Shown: positions 1 through 8,492, counted from the stretch's first letter. The stretch is 38,140 nt of DNA from Vicinamibacteria bacterium (GCA_022820825.1 JAJEEU010000082.1:1-38140), one strand, 5' to 3'. Made by a program: numbers and translations. The notes: generated from the letters alone by a model not told the origin.

Positions 1-25
1 GGGCAGACCGACCCGGCGCCGCAGT

Positions 26-79
26 AGCCCGCATTACTCACCAGCCTTCTGCTGCGGCCGCCGGTGAGTAATGCGGGCT
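26..79. repeat. Perfect 17-bp inverted repeat with 20-nt loop
   Basis: The arm AGCCCGCATTACTCACC (26-42) is repeated as its exact reverse complement at 63-79, around a 20-base spacer. It lies just beyond the 3' end of the rhomboid gene. As RNA it would be a very stable hairpin, but no T-run follows on either strand, so it is not a classical intrinsic terminator. The arms resemble in style the terminal inverted repeats of some insertion sequences (IS1380-like ends came to mind), so it may be a minimal mobile-element relic. The repeat is directly visible; its function is inference. Confidence 0.8.
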
Positions 80-84
80 GGCCG

Positions 85-939
85 CTATTGCCCCAGCAGC
101 GCCCCGGTCACCTTGACGAACGACAGCACGATGCCGGCGGCGGTCGCCGCAATCAGCAGCAGCGAGGCGATGAGCATCGCCGAGCTCTCCCGCTGCTCGT
201 CGATGAACCCCATGAGCTGCGCCGCGATCCATCCCCCGGCGAAGCCGGCGCCGTGCGCCCAGTTGTTGACGCCGCGCATGATGAAGCCGAAGACGAACAG
301 CAGGATGGCCCACTGCCAGAGCTGCCGCTCCATCATGCTGCTGCCCCGCTTGCGCCCATAGACGATCAGCGCCGCGAGCAGTCCGAAGATCCCGCCCGAC
401 GCGCCGATGGTCGGGGTGGCGAACGCGAACGGGTCGCTCAGCGAAGTCATCACGTTGGAGACGAGGAACCCGCACGCTCCCGCGATGTTGAAGAGCACGA
501 ACGTGCGCGCCGGGCCGTACACCTCGGTCGCCGCCGGCCCGAGGTTCCGGATCCACATCATGTTGAACACGATGTGCAGCAGGCTGCCGTGCAGGTAGTT
601 GGCGGTCAGGACCGTCCACCACCAGCCCTGGTCCCAGGCGACGCCGCCGGTCATTCCCAGTTGGTACAACGCCCGGCCGCCGGGCGAGAGGAGGGAGAAG
701 AAGCCGCCGCCGGAGAACGCGGCCTCCGGCTCCAGCAGCAGCGCCACGGCGTACAGCGTGACGCACGCCATGAGGATCAGCGAGATCAGGTCGAGCCGGT
801 TGCCGACGACGCTGCGGATGACCGGCGCCCAGCCGAACAGGCCCGGCCGCCACGCGTTGCAATACGGACAGGTCTGCTCGTTGATGCCGACCAGCTTGCC
901 GCAGTTGGCGCAGACGACCGACCCTTGCGTTTGCCGCAC
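85..939 (-). CDS. Rhomboid family intramembrane serine protease with N-terminal zinc ribbon
   Basis: Encodes a 284-residue membrane protein that should cleave transmembrane substrates within the bilayer. The rhomboid core is clear: HGSLLHIVFNM (about 117-127) supplies the conserved His/Asn-rich helix, GASGG (179-183) holds nucleophile Ser181, and NNWAHGAGFAGG carries the catalytic-dyad His229. Several hydrophobic segments surround these motifs. The first 30 residues form a cytoplasmic zinc ribbon with CxxC pairs at 10/13 and 24/27, an add-on seen in some bacterial rhomboids. The chosen start is GTG at 939, without a strong Shine-Dalgarno. It lies 33 bases downstream of hsdR on the same strand, so it may be co-transcribed, but no functional link to restriction is known. 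The substrate cannot be predicted. Confidence 0.9.
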   Translation of the reverse strand: MRQTQGSVVCANCGKLVGINEQTCPYCNAWRPGLFGWAPVIRSVVGNRLDLISLILMACVTLYAVALLLEPEAAFSGGGFFSLLSPGGRALYQLGMTGGVAWDQGWWWTVLTANYLHGSLLHIVFNMMWIRNLGPAATEVYGPARTFVLFNIAGACGFLVSNVMTSLSDPFAFATPTIGASGGIFGLLAALIVYGRKRGSSMMERQLWQWAILLFVFGFIMRGVNNWAHGAGFAGGWIAAQLMGFIDEQRESSAMLIASLLLIAATAAGIVLSFVKVTGALLGQ

Positions 940-972
940 TGACTACAGCGTACAGGGCGCGCTGGGCATCCG

Positions 973-3939
973 TCAGTAGTACTGCCGAATGTAGCCGTAG
1001 GCCCGGTCGAACAGCTCTTTGTCCTGGTGCAGGCGGTACTTGAACAAGGTATACCGCAGCGCCTGCTTCACTTCGCGCTCCCCGGCGTGGGTGTTCTGCC
1101 AACCCTCGAAGCGGACGTGCCGGACGATCTCGTCGATGTCGTTGACGACACGCTCGACCATGATGGGCGTGCGGTCGTTGCGGGCCTCCTCGAACAGCTC
1201 GGTCAGGGCCGCCTTGCCGCGCTCCTCCGGCGTGGCGGGCGGGGTGGTCCGCTCGGCCTCGACCACGTCGCGGGCCAGGTCGAGCAATGACTTCAGGAAC
1301 TCGATGCTGACGAGCAGGCCCTGCTCGTGCTTCTGCCGCAGCGCTTCGAGCCGCTCGCCGAGGGCCTTGAAGCGCGGGTCATGCAGGTGCCTGCGGAGGC
1401 GGTTGACGACCTTGATCTCGATCTCCTTGGATTTCCTGCCGGGGTCGGGCGCGCCGAGCACCGCGTCCAGCACCTCGGCGTCGAGCACCAGCGTCTCCAG
1501 GTCGTCGCGGACCGCAGCGACGTGAACGTTACGCTGGATGAGGTCGACGGTCTGCGGGCCGAGCGTGTGCCAGAGGAGCTTGCCCGTTCCCGTGGAGGGC
1601 TTCACCGATTCGTAGACCTGGCTCAGCCAGCGGTAGTCGGCCTCGTGCGGCTCCAGGCTCGCATCGGGGGAAACCGCTTCCCACAGGCGGGCCAGATAGC
1701 TGAAGTCGACGGCGAAGCCGTCGCGCGTCGCGTCGTCCGGCAGGCGCTCCTGGGCGGCGATCAGCCCTTCGTAGCCGCCGACGGAGCGGTCCACGCCCGG
1801 AAACCACGCCAGACACTTCCGGACCGCCGCGGGCAGCGCGGCGGCCAACTCGTTGAGGTTGGTGACGACGCCGGCGATGCCCTCCTCGTCGAACTGGATC
1901 GCCTGGGCCACGTCGTCGAAGACGCCGAGGTAGTCGACTATCAGCCCGTGCGTCTTGGTGTCGCCGTACGGCCGGTTGGTGCGGCAGATCGCCTGCAGCA
2001 GCGTGTGGTCGCGCAGCGGCTTGTCGAGATACATGGCCTGCAGGATCGGCGCATCGAAGCCGGTGAGCAGCTTCGACGTGACGACCAGGATCTTGAGCGG
2101 GTCGTTGGGGTCGCGGAAACGGTCGAGCAGCCGCTCCTCGCCGTCCCGGTCGCGGCGCCAGGCGGAGTACTCCGCCTCGCCGGACTTCACGTCCATGACG
2201 ACGTCGGACATCTCGGCCGGCAGCACCCGGTCGAGCGCCTGCTTGTAGAGCACGCACGCCTCCCGATCGTAGGCAACGACCTGCGCGCCGAAGCCGTTGG
2301 GGGCCACCTTTTCCTGGAAGTGCCGCGCGATGTCGGCGCAGATACGCTCGACGCGCTCCGGCGTCTTCAGCAACACCGCCGTGCGGGCCGCCGTCTTCGA
2401 GAGACGGTCGCGGTCCAAGTCGCTCAGGCCGCCGGTGAGATCGTTGTACTCCGCGTCAATCGCCGCCCGGTCGATGTGCAGCTCCGGCAGGCGCGGCTCG
2501 AAGTGGAGCGGCTTGGTCGCGCCGTCGCGGACCGACTCCTCGAACCCGTAGCGGCTCAGGTAGCCGAACTCGTCCTCCTCGGCGCCGAAGGCGTAGAACG
2601 TGTTGCGGTCGGCGCGGTTGATCGGCGTCCCGGTCAGGCCGAACAGGAACGCGTTGGGCAGCGCCCGCCGCATCTTGCGCCCCAGGTTGACCTCCTGGCT
2701 GCGGTGCGCTTCGTCCGCCAGCACGATGATGTTGCCGCGGTCGTTCAGCACGCCCTGCGCCTCGCCGAAGCGGAAGATGGTGGTGATGATGATCTTGCGG
2801 GCGTCCTGCGCCAGCAGCCGTTCCAGTTCCTCGCAGGTGCCGGCCTGCTCCAGGTTCGGCGCCCCGGCCGCGTGGAAGGTGCCGGATATCTGCGCGTCGA
2901 GGTCAACCCGGTCGACCACGATGATCACCGTCGGGTTGCCGAGCGCCGGGTGCAGCCGCAGCTTGCGCGCCGCGAACAGCATCAGCAGCGACTTGCCCGA
3001 GCCCTGGAAGTGCCAGATGAGGCCCTTCCGCGGATGACCGGCCACCACCCGCTCCACGATGCGGTTGGCCGCCTCCACCTGCTGGTAGCGCGCGACGACC
3101 TTTGCGCGCCGCCTGCCCTTCCCGGTGGCGTACGCGGTATAGCTCCCGAGCAGGTCCAGAACCATCGACGGCCGCAGCATCGACGAGACGGTCCGTTCGA
3201 TCCACCGCAGCGCCGGCGCATCCGGGTCGTCGTCGGTCCGCCATGGTCCCCAGCTTTCCACCGGCAGGCCGATCGACCCGTAGCGCAATTCCTTCCCCTC
3301 GGTGGCGACCGAGCAGAGGTTCGGCACGAACAGCTCCGGCACGTTGCGCTCGTAGTCGTCGTGGACCTGCGCCGCCCCGTCGAACCAGCTCTGGCTCGCC
3401 CGCACCGGCGTCTTGGCCTCGATGACCACCAGCGGCAGGCCGTTCACCAACAGCACAAGATCCGCCCGCCGTTCTTCCGCGCCCGCGCGCACCGTGTACT
3501 GGGTGGTCACGACGTACTGGTTCCGCTCGACGTCGTCGAAGTCGATCAGGCGCACGGTGACGTGCTCGCCGTCCGCGCCGAACGGCATCGACCGTTCGCC
3601 GCACAGCCACGCCACGAACTCCTCGTTCGCCTTCACCAGGCCGTCCGCCCGGACGCCCATCAGGATGGCGCGCAGCCGGTAGAGCACGTCGTCGGCCCGG
3701 TCGGGCTGCGCCGCTATTTCCGGGTTCAGGCGGACCAGCGCCTCGCGCACATGGTCCTCAACCAACACCTCGTGCGCCTGCCGCGGGAGGTGTTGCGGCG
3801 CCAGGTAGTGCCAGCCGAGACCCGCCAGCGAGCCGCGCCGCCGCGCCAAGCCGGGCCCGACCGCGGTGTGGTGGGTGACGCCGCCGCAGAAAAGGTCGCG
3901 GACGAACGCCTCGACCGTGTTGGATTCGGTGAAGGTCAC
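973..3939 (-). CDS. hsdR: Type I restriction enzyme, R subunit (HsdR)
   Basis: The motor and nuclease subunit of a type I restriction complex, about 988 residues. The N-terminal nuclease domain has the PD-(D/E)xK pattern: Asp160 in RADLVLLVNG and EAK at 174-176. The SF2 translocase follows, with Walker A GSGKS (about 313-317), DEAH at 409-412, GLTGTPI (motif III) and a C-terminal ICRTNRPY (motif VI). All key residues are intact, so it looks functional. The frame is open further upstream, but the family N-terminus (TFTESNTVE) starts at GTG 3939, five bases after the stop of the small antitoxin-like gene, so I use that start. The ribosome-binding site is weak, and translational coupling to the upstream gene is likely. 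hsdS and hsdM lie upstream on the same strand, separated by a disrupted region. Confidence 0.93.
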   Translation of the reverse strand: MTFTESNTVEAFVRDLFCGGVTHHTAVGPGLARRRGSLAGLGWHYLAPQHLPRQAHEVLVEDHVREALVRLNPEIAAQPDRADDVLYRLRAILMGVRADGLVKANEEFVAWLCGERSMPFGADGEHVTVRLIDFDDVERNQYVVTTQYTVRAGAEERRADLVLLVNGLPLVVIEAKTPVRASQSWFDGAAQVHDDYERNVPELFVPNLCSVATEGKELRYGSIGLPVESWGPWRTDDDPDAPALRWIERTVSSMLRPSMVLDLLGSYTAYATGKGRRRAKVVARYQQVEAANRIVERVVAGHPRKGLIWHFQGSGKSLLMLFAARKLRLHPALGNPTVIIVVDRVDLDAQISGTFHAAGAPNLEQAGTCEELERLLAQDARKIIITTIFRFGEAQGVLNDRGNIIVLADEAHRSQEVNLGRKMRRALPNAFLFGLTGTPINRADRNTFYAFGAEEDEFGYLSRYGFEESVRDGATKPLHFEPRLPELHIDRAAIDAEYNDLTGGLSDLDRDRLSKTAARTAVLLKTPERVERICADIARHFQEKVAPNGFGAQVVAYDREACVLYKQALDRVLPAEMSDVVMDVKSGEAEYSAWRRDRDGEERLLDRFRDPNDPLKILVVTSKLLTGFDAPILQAMYLDKPLRDHTLLQAICRTNRPYGDTKTHGLIVDYLGVFDDVAQAIQFDEEGIAGVVTNLNELAAALPAAVRKCLAWFPGVDRSVGGYEGLIAAQERLPDDATRDGFAVDFSYLARLWEAVSPDASLEPHEADYRWLSQVYESVKPSTGTGKLLWHTLGPQTVDLIQRNVHVAAVRDDLETLVLDAEVLDAVLGAPDPGRKSKEIEIKVVNRLRRHLHDPRFKALGERLEALRQKHEQGLLVSIEFLKSLLDLARDVVEAERTTPPATPEERGKAALTELFEEARNDRTPIMVERVVNDIDEIVRHVRFEGWQNTHAGEREVKQALRYTLFKYRLHQDKELFDRAYGYIRQYY

Positions 3940-3944
3940 GGAGG

Positions 3945-4193
3945 CTAACGGGAGGAGAGGCCGGCAACCCCTTCTTCTCGGTGAGGAAACCCGCCCCATA
4001 TCTCCTGCCGCGCAGTCACGATGTCCTCCTCGGACACGTCCACGCCGAAGCCGGACCAGATCCCCTTCAATGTGCGCCACGGCGGAGGGAGCGTCTCCTC
4101 CGCATGCAGATGCTCGACGAAGGCGGGCACACGCCGCTGTTTCTCCACTGGCAGCGTTCTCAGCTTTCTGACGATCTCTTCTTCTGTAGTCAC
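3945..4193 (-). CDS. Small antitoxin-like protein (DUF2281/VapB-type) preceding hsdR
   Basis: An 82-residue protein with the layout of DUF2281-type antitoxins. It has an N-terminal helix rich in Glu/Lys (TLPVEKQRRVPAFVEHLHAEE) and a C-terminal ARQEIWGGFPHREE, close to the R-E-M/I-W-G-x-F-P signature that usually marks the partner-binding tail of antitoxins paired with PIN toxins. Here no PIN gene follows; the next gene is hsdR, five bases away. It starts with GTG, has GGAG about nine bases upstream, and its GTG overlaps the TGA of a possible tiny upstream frame (GTGA). It may be an orphan antitoxin or a regulator of hsdR expression; the role is inferred only. Confidence 0.6.
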   Translation of the reverse strand: MTTEEEIVRKLRTLPVEKQRRVPAFVEHLHAEETLPPPWRTLKGIWSGFGVDVSEEDIVTARQEIWGGFPHREEGVAGLSSR

Positions 4194-4366
4194 GCCGGTC
4201 TCCGGTCAGAGTGCTGCGCCTGACGAATCAACCGTGCCAGTATACGCCTGCCGTCGCCCCACACCAGCCGATGGCCTGCCTGACGTCCCGCCAGATCCAC
4301 ATCGACCGTGAGGTCGCCACACAGCGCCAGAGTGGAACAAGTCACCGTCAAGTGCGTCGACGGCAT
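4190..4366 (-). CDS. Possible 58-residue small protein, unrecognised
   Basis: A short open frame beginning at ATG 4366 and ending in TGA that overlaps the GTG start of the DUF2281-like gene by the GTGA arrangement used elsewhere in this island. The C-terminal part (AGHRLVWGDGRRILARLIRQ) looks protein-like, with an amphipathic basic helix. There is no Shine-Dalgarno at the ATG, and the frame is closed just upstream. It could be a genuine small upstream gene, the 3' remnant of a larger one, or chance. I do not recognise a family. Confidence 0.25.
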   Translation of the reverse strand: MPSTHLTVTCSTLALCGDLTVDVDLAGRQAGHRLVWGDGRRILARLIRQAQHSDRRPA

Positions 4367-4410
4367 TCAGTCGGTAAGATGATCCCGTAGCGCGTTCGAG
4401 AGGAGTGTCG

Positions 4411-4527
4411 ATGGCCATCATCCGAAATCCCGCGTGGCTGGGTCCCGCCGTTCCGCCCGGCGAGATTCTGCTTGAGGAACTCTTCAAGCCGCTCGGCCTC
4501 ACCGGCCGCGAATGGCCTTTAGTCTGA
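4411..4527 (+). pseudogene. Truncated HigA-like (XRE family) antitoxin remnant
   Basis: An ATG with a good ribosome-binding site (GAGAGGAG) opens a 38-codon frame. Its product contains PPGEILLEELFKPLGLTGRE, the N-terminal signature of HigA/VapI-type helix-turn-helix antitoxins (usual form HPGEILxEEFLxPLGLS). A full HigA is about 95-105 residues; this one stops at TGA 4525-4527, before the helix-turn-helix. The sequence after about 4513 no longer looks like HigA and is more AT-rich, so an insertion or deletion breakpoint lies there. No HigB toxin is recognisable upstream. It sits between the small antitoxin-like gene and the plus-strand membrane gene, inside the restriction island. Confidence 0.7.
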
Positions 4528-4563
4528 ATCGTTCTAGGACAAATCAATCGCGAACCAAGTGCC

Positions 4564-5277
4564 ATGTATAAGCTGCTGTCATACGTCGTCCATCCCCCCG
4601 CCAAAGCGTCACGCCGCATTCATATGTGGGCCGGCGTCGGATATTCGACCAGAGAGGAAATTGAACCAATCGAACGCAAAGTTCTTCGCGGCACTCCGCA
4701 CGCAGAGTTGGAAACCATGTGTTGGACTGATGGAGAAAAAGCCGTAGAAACGGCCGTTTCTGATGCACTACGTAACGACGACGTCGAGCTCGTTCCTCAC
4801 TACGACCGTGTCGACCAATCTCTCTACGTAATGCTGTTGCTCTCGCGTGTATCCATCACCAAGTACCTTCGATTGCGCCGTACCGTTCTCCGCGAGCTTC
4901 AGCGGGCGTTTCCGAACCGACGGGTACGCTTCCGTCGCGTGATGGACTTCAAAGTTGCGTTGTGGGCCCTATTCCTTGCGTGCTCTCTCGTGGCAAGTGC
5001 CTGCGTGTCCGCACCGGGCGGAGCTTCGTCCATGTTTTCCGTTTGTGGACTCGTACTTGACATCATCGGCGTGCTCCTTTTGTATCGGTACGGCCTTTCT
5101 ACAGATCATAGTAGAACGTCATCCCTCGTAATTGGCGGCGGCGGATACGACTACTGCCAGCAGCGGCAACACGCCATCTTGTCGCTCAGTGGTCTTGCTA
5201 TCGTCGTCCTTGGCTTCATGTTGCAGGCGTTGGCTTCGATGCACTGGCTGGAATCAGCATTCTCCCTGAAGCAGTGA
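4564..5277 (+). CDS. Hypothetical membrane protein, low GC, inside the restriction island
   Basis: A 237-residue protein of unknown function. The N-terminal 135 residues are soluble and rich in Arg, Glu and His. The C-terminal part has about three hydrophobic segments: ALWALFLACSLVASACV (about 135-151), SVCGLVLDIIGVLLLYRYG and a last one with LGFMLQALASM. The patterns GLVLDIIGVLLLYRYG and VVLGFMLQAL recall small uncharacterised two-helix membrane modules. Base composition is visibly lower in GC than the flanking genes, and it is the only plus-strand gene in the region, so it was probably acquired separately. It starts about 50 bases after the HigA breakpoint and may be a cargo gene of that insertion. 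An accessory defence role is possible but unsupported. Confidence 0.7.
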   Translation: MYKLLSYVVHPPAKASRRIHMWAGVGYSTREEIEPIERKVLRGTPHAELETMCWTDGEKAVETAVSDALRNDDVELVPHYDRVDQSLYVMLLLSRVSITKYLRLRRTVLRELQRAFPNRRVRFRRVMDFKVALWALFLACSLVASACVSAPGGASSMFSVCGLVLDIIGVLLLYRYGLSTDHSRTSSLVIGGGGYDYCQQRQHAILSLSGLAIVVLGFMLQALASMHWLESAFSLKQ

Positions 5278-5432
5278 TAGCACGGTCGCAGGATCCGATT
5301 CAGCCTCGCGGCGGATTCAGCCTGTGTGACGACCGGCCGTTAGTACGTAACATTCGGAACCGGACTATTGCCCGTTCCACCTATGCAACCCCCGCTTCAA
5401 CGACTGGCACCGGCTTTCGGAACGGACGCGTC

Positions 5433-6656
5433 TTATGCGAAAGTCGGTGTATCGTCGACCTCCCCGGTGGGACCCGCTTGTGGCTTCGCGGCAAACGGTA
5501 CGCTAATGCGGACCTTAAGAATTCGCAGGCGTCGCTCTCTGTCCGCAGTTACTGGCACCGCTGAATCAATCATCGACAGGCACCCGGAGAGTTCGAGCTG
5601 TCGGTTCTTGTCGGGGAGAGGAATAAGCAGATTGGATAGGCCCTGCGCGCCCAGATGCGCGATGGATGTCTGCTTGGCAATAGCCGCAAATGTCCCAGTG
5701 TACACGCAGTAACGAAAGTACTGATGTGCATACAGGCTCAGTACTTCAGGCCCTGGACGAAATCGAAGGAGCGTATTCTGAAAACACGCGTCCGGCATTT
5801 CGCGGCGAAAAATTGCGCTTCGCCCGACAACCTCACGGGAGCTGTTGCCCTCGTTCAGGAGAATATCGCCATCGCGGAGTCTGTACCGCCGGTACTCGTC
5901 GGGGGAGAAGTTCATGCTCTTGACGTCGGCCGTATCGATGTATCCGTCGAATACGTTGGCGGCCCGCAAGTATCGACGCATGGACGGACCGTCCTCGTGT
6001 TGCGGTGCGCGCTGTCGTCCGAGCAGCACGTCACCGACTTGTCCCAATGGGACTCTCGGAAGGGCACGATCCGCCAGCAGTTGTCCAAAACTGTGTACGA
6101 GCGTGCTCTTGCGGAGCTTTGCCAAGGCTGCGCGAGCATCGTTTAGTGCGCGCGACGTCGCTTCGATGCGAACCAGCAGGTTGGACATCCGACGCTGTTC
6201 GTCCAGCGGCGGCAGGGCGAACCCCTCACTTGAGAGAGTTCGCCAGTTGATCGTTGGGGATAGCGAGCCAACGGAGATCGCCTTGGCGCGCTCCATGAAC
6301 AAATCACTCTGCATGAAGAAAGGCAGGAACTCTGGAAGGACGACCCCGGATTTCACCCGAAGGACCAATGCGTGTGCCGAGCAGATGCCGTCGAAATCCG
6401 CGACTGCCAACTTGCGCTGGTACACGCGACGTCTGCCGAAGATGATGTCGCCCTTTCGGAAGCGGAGTTTCGTTGCGGTCACGGCAGTCGGTGGAGCCCA
6501 TCGCCGGATCACGAGCGAATCGGAATCGAGGTGCTCAAGGCCAACATAGCGGTCAACTCCGGCGTCGGCCGGGTTATCTATTCGGTCGTTGACGCACGTC
6601 GCCATTTCGCCGAACGCCACACTCGTCCATCCGGGCTTGAGCTTTCCGCTAGCCAT
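5433..6656 (-). CDS. hsdS: Type I restriction-modification specificity subunit (HsdS)
   Basis: A 407-residue DNA-recognition subunit with two target-recognition domains, each followed by a conserved coiled-coil helix. TRD1 ends near FALPPLDEQRRMSNLLVRIEATSRAL, the hallmark P-L-x-x-Q/E-x-R of HsdS. The second TRD ends at LLIPLPDKNRQLELSGCLSMIDSAV. The internal repeat (SEGFALPP versus SNLLIPLP) gives the usual two half-sites of a bipartite target. Start is ATG 6656, overlapping the 3' end of hsdM1 by eight bases, so the two are translationally coupled. GC is lower than in the M genes, which is common for specificity genes that are exchanged laterally. The last 25 residues are not family-like. 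The target sequence cannot be read from the protein. Confidence 0.9.
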   Translation of the reverse strand: MASGKLKPGWTSVAFGEMATCVNDRIDNPADAGVDRYVGLEHLDSDSLVIRRWAPPTAVTATKLRFRKGDIIFGRRRVYQRKLAVADFDGICSAHALVLRVKSGVVLPEFLPFFMQSDLFMERAKAISVGSLSPTINWRTLSSEGFALPPLDEQRRMSNLLVRIEATSRALNDARAALAKLRKSTLVHSFGQLLADRALPRVPLGQVGDVLLGRQRAPQHEDGPSMRRYLRAANVFDGYIDTADVKSMNFSPDEYRRYRLRDGDILLNEGNSSREVVGRSAIFRREMPDACFQNTLLRFRPGPEVLSLYAHQYFRYCVYTGTFAAIAKQTSIAHLGAQGLSNLLIPLPDKNRQLELSGCLSMIDSAVPVTADRERRLRILKVRISVPFAAKPQAGPTGEVDDTPTFA

Positions 6657-8175
6657 CGAACTTACTCTCGGCGACTACCCCGTCGAGCATCTTGACCACA
6701 TCGTCCATCTGCCGCCAGAAAACCCCGCTCCCGGCGTCGAATTCCTCCCAGGCGCTCCGCAGGTCGTCAGTCGGGCGTTCGCGTGCGTCCATCGCGCCGC
6801 CGGCCGGGCGCTGGACGTAGCGGGGGATGGACAGGTTCCCCTCGTTGGCGAGCACCTGCTCCGTGGTTGCCACGGCGGAGAGACCCGGCTCGTCAGCGAA
6901 CGCGCGGTACGCCTTCAGGATCCGCCGCTGGTGCTGCGGCGCCAGGAAGCTTTGCGCGCGCTCCCGAGCCACCTCGCGCACAGCGTCGATGAACAGTACC
7001 TTCCCGCGCCGCGTCGGTAGCTTCCGGGTGCGGCAGACGACGACGCACGCCTCCATCGGCGAGTTGTAGAACAGGTTCGCGCCAAGACCGAGCACGCACT
7101 CGACGAGGTCCCGCTCGATCAGGGCGTGGCGCATCGCGGCTTCCTCGTTGCGGAAGAGGACGCCGTGCGGGAAGAGGATGGCGCAGCGGCCGGTCTTCCG
7201 ATCCAGGCTCTTAAGGATGTGCTGGAAGAAGGCGTAGTCGGCCCGTCCCTGCGGCGGGGTGCCGAGGAAATTGCGGCCCCACGGGTCGTTGCGCCACGCG
7301 TCGCGGTTCCAGGTCTTGATGGAGTACGGCGGGTTGGCAAGGACGATGTCGAACGTCATCAGGCGGTCGCGCTCGATGAAGGCGGGGTCGCTCAGGGCGT
7401 TGCCGACCGCGATGCGGAAGTCCTCGACGCCGTGCAGCACGAGGTTCATGCGCGCGATCGACGCCGTCGTGCCGATGATCTCCTGGCCGTGGAGACCGAG
7501 CGTCCGAGCGTCGCCGCTGGTGCGCCGCACCTCGGCCAGCGCCGAGATGAGCATGCCGCCGGTGCCGGCGGTCGGGTCGTAGATGCGCTCGCCGGGGCGC
7601 GGCTGGAGCATCTGCGTCATCAGGTGCACCAGCGTGCGGTTGGTGTAGAACTCCTGCGCGGTGTGGCCGCTGTCGTCCGCGAACTGCTTGATGAGGTACT
7701 CGTAAGCGTTGCCCAGCTCGTCCTCGGGCACGGCGGCTAGGCTCAGCGTGTGCTTCGAGAAGTGCTCGATCAGGTTCTTGAGCGTCGCGTCCGGCATCTG
7801 CGCCTTGTCAGTCCACGGCGCGTTGCCGAACACGCCGGCCAAGCGCTCGGGATTCGCCGCCTCAATGGCGCGGAACGCGCCCCGTAGCGCACGGCCGACG
7901 TCGCGCGCGACGGTGCGGACGTCGGACCAGTGGGCGCCGGCCGGGATGACGAACCGGTCGTCGGCGGTCGCCTGCGCGTAGCCCTCGTCACCGGTCTCGC
8001 CCAGGGCGCTCTGGTACTCCTCCTCCCAGACGTCGGATAGCCGCTTGAAGAAGAGCAGCGGGAAGACGTACTGCTTGTAGTCGCCGGCGTCGATCAGGCC
8101 GCGCAGGAGGTTGGCCGCGCCCCAGAGGTACGACTCCAGCGCCTGCTGGCCTAAGTGCTCGGAAGACGCGCTCAC
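6649..8175 (-). CDS. hsdM: Type I restriction-modification DNA methyltransferase (HsdM), copy 1
   Basis: A 508-residue adenine-N6 methyltransferase. The N-terminal HsdM domain has YVFPLLFFKRLSDVW (about 36-50). The N6_Mtase core has the SAM-binding motif DPTAGTGG (200-207), upstream EFYTNR, and the catalytic NPPY at 281-284. I take the GTG at 8175 as start because it overlaps the TGA of parE (GTGA, 8172-8175) and gives the normal N-terminus; longer in-frame extensions are Arg-rich and not family-like. The gene overlaps hsdS by eight bases. It probably forms the M2S methylase with HsdS and the restriction complex with HsdR. It is clearly diverged from the second hsdM at 8826-10331. Confidence 0.92.
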   Translation of the reverse strand: MSASSEHLGQQALESYLWGAANLLRGLIDAGDYKQYVFPLLFFKRLSDVWEEEYQSALGETGDEGYAQATADDRFVIPAGAHWSDVRTVARDVGRALRGAFRAIEAANPERLAGVFGNAPWTDKAQMPDATLKNLIEHFSKHTLSLAAVPEDELGNAYEYLIKQFADDSGHTAQEFYTNRTLVHLMTQMLQPRPGERIYDPTAGTGGMLISALAEVRRTSGDARTLGLHGQEIIGTTASIARMNLVLHGVEDFRIAVGNALSDPAFIERDRLMTFDIVLANPPYSIKTWNRDAWRNDPWGRNFLGTPPQGRADYAFFQHILKSLDRKTGRCAILFPHGVLFRNEEAAMRHALIERDLVECVLGLGANLFYNSPMEACVVVCRTRKLPTRRGKVLFIDAVREVARERAQSFLAPQHQRRILKAYRAFADEPGLSAVATTEQVLANEGNLSIPRYVQRPAGGAMDARERPTDDLRSAWEEFDAGSGVFWRQMDDVVKMLDGVVAESKFDG

Positions 8176-8492
8176 GCGAGCTGGTCTCCACCGCCGTCCT
8201 GACCATAGCGCCGGGGCGCATCCATCCGTGCGTGCAGCACCCGCGCGATGCTCACGCCGGCACTGTCCTGCACGTAGAAGACGACGTGAGATTGGCACTC
8301 ATGGCGTCTCACTCCGGGCGCAATCTGGTCAGCCCGCCGGCCGAGCAGCGGGTGCTCGGCAAGATGTTCGAAGCAGGCATGCAGGCCGGTCAGGTATTTC
8401 CTCGCCGACCCCAGCCCATGCTGCTCTATCGTGTAGGTGTAGATGCCGTCGAGATCAGCCGCCGCTTTTCGCGACAACCTATAGACGCCCAT
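8172..8492 (-). CDS. parE: ParE/RelE-family toxin
   Basis: A 106-residue type II toxin of the ParE/RelE fold. Its N-terminus (YRLSRKAAADLDGIYTYTIEQHG) matches the first strand-helix of ParE, followed by helix and LLGRRADQIAPGVRRHECQSHVVFYV, the typical core with the R-x-H-x-x-x-Y-like strand. The start ATG lies inside the end of parD (14-base overlap). The stop TGA overlaps the GTG of hsdM1, so the toxin is translated as part of the RM operon. ParE toxins poison DNA gyrase and RelE relatives cut mRNA; the sequence does not decide which applies. Confidence 0.85.
   Translation of the reverse strand: MGVYRLSRKAAADLDGIYTYTIEQHGLGSARKYLTGLHACFEHLAEHPLLGRRADQIAPGVRRHECQSHVVFYVQDSAGVSIARVLHARMDAPRRYGQDGGGDQLA

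Noticed and set aside
1327..3948. An 870-codon open frame opposite hsdR
   Set aside because: No motifs and biased composition, while hsdR on the other strand has all expected catalytic residues.
3940..4080. N-terminal extension of HsdR beyond GTG 3939
   Set aside because: The added residues are Arg-rich, overlap the small antitoxin-like gene and are not part of the HsdR family N-terminus.
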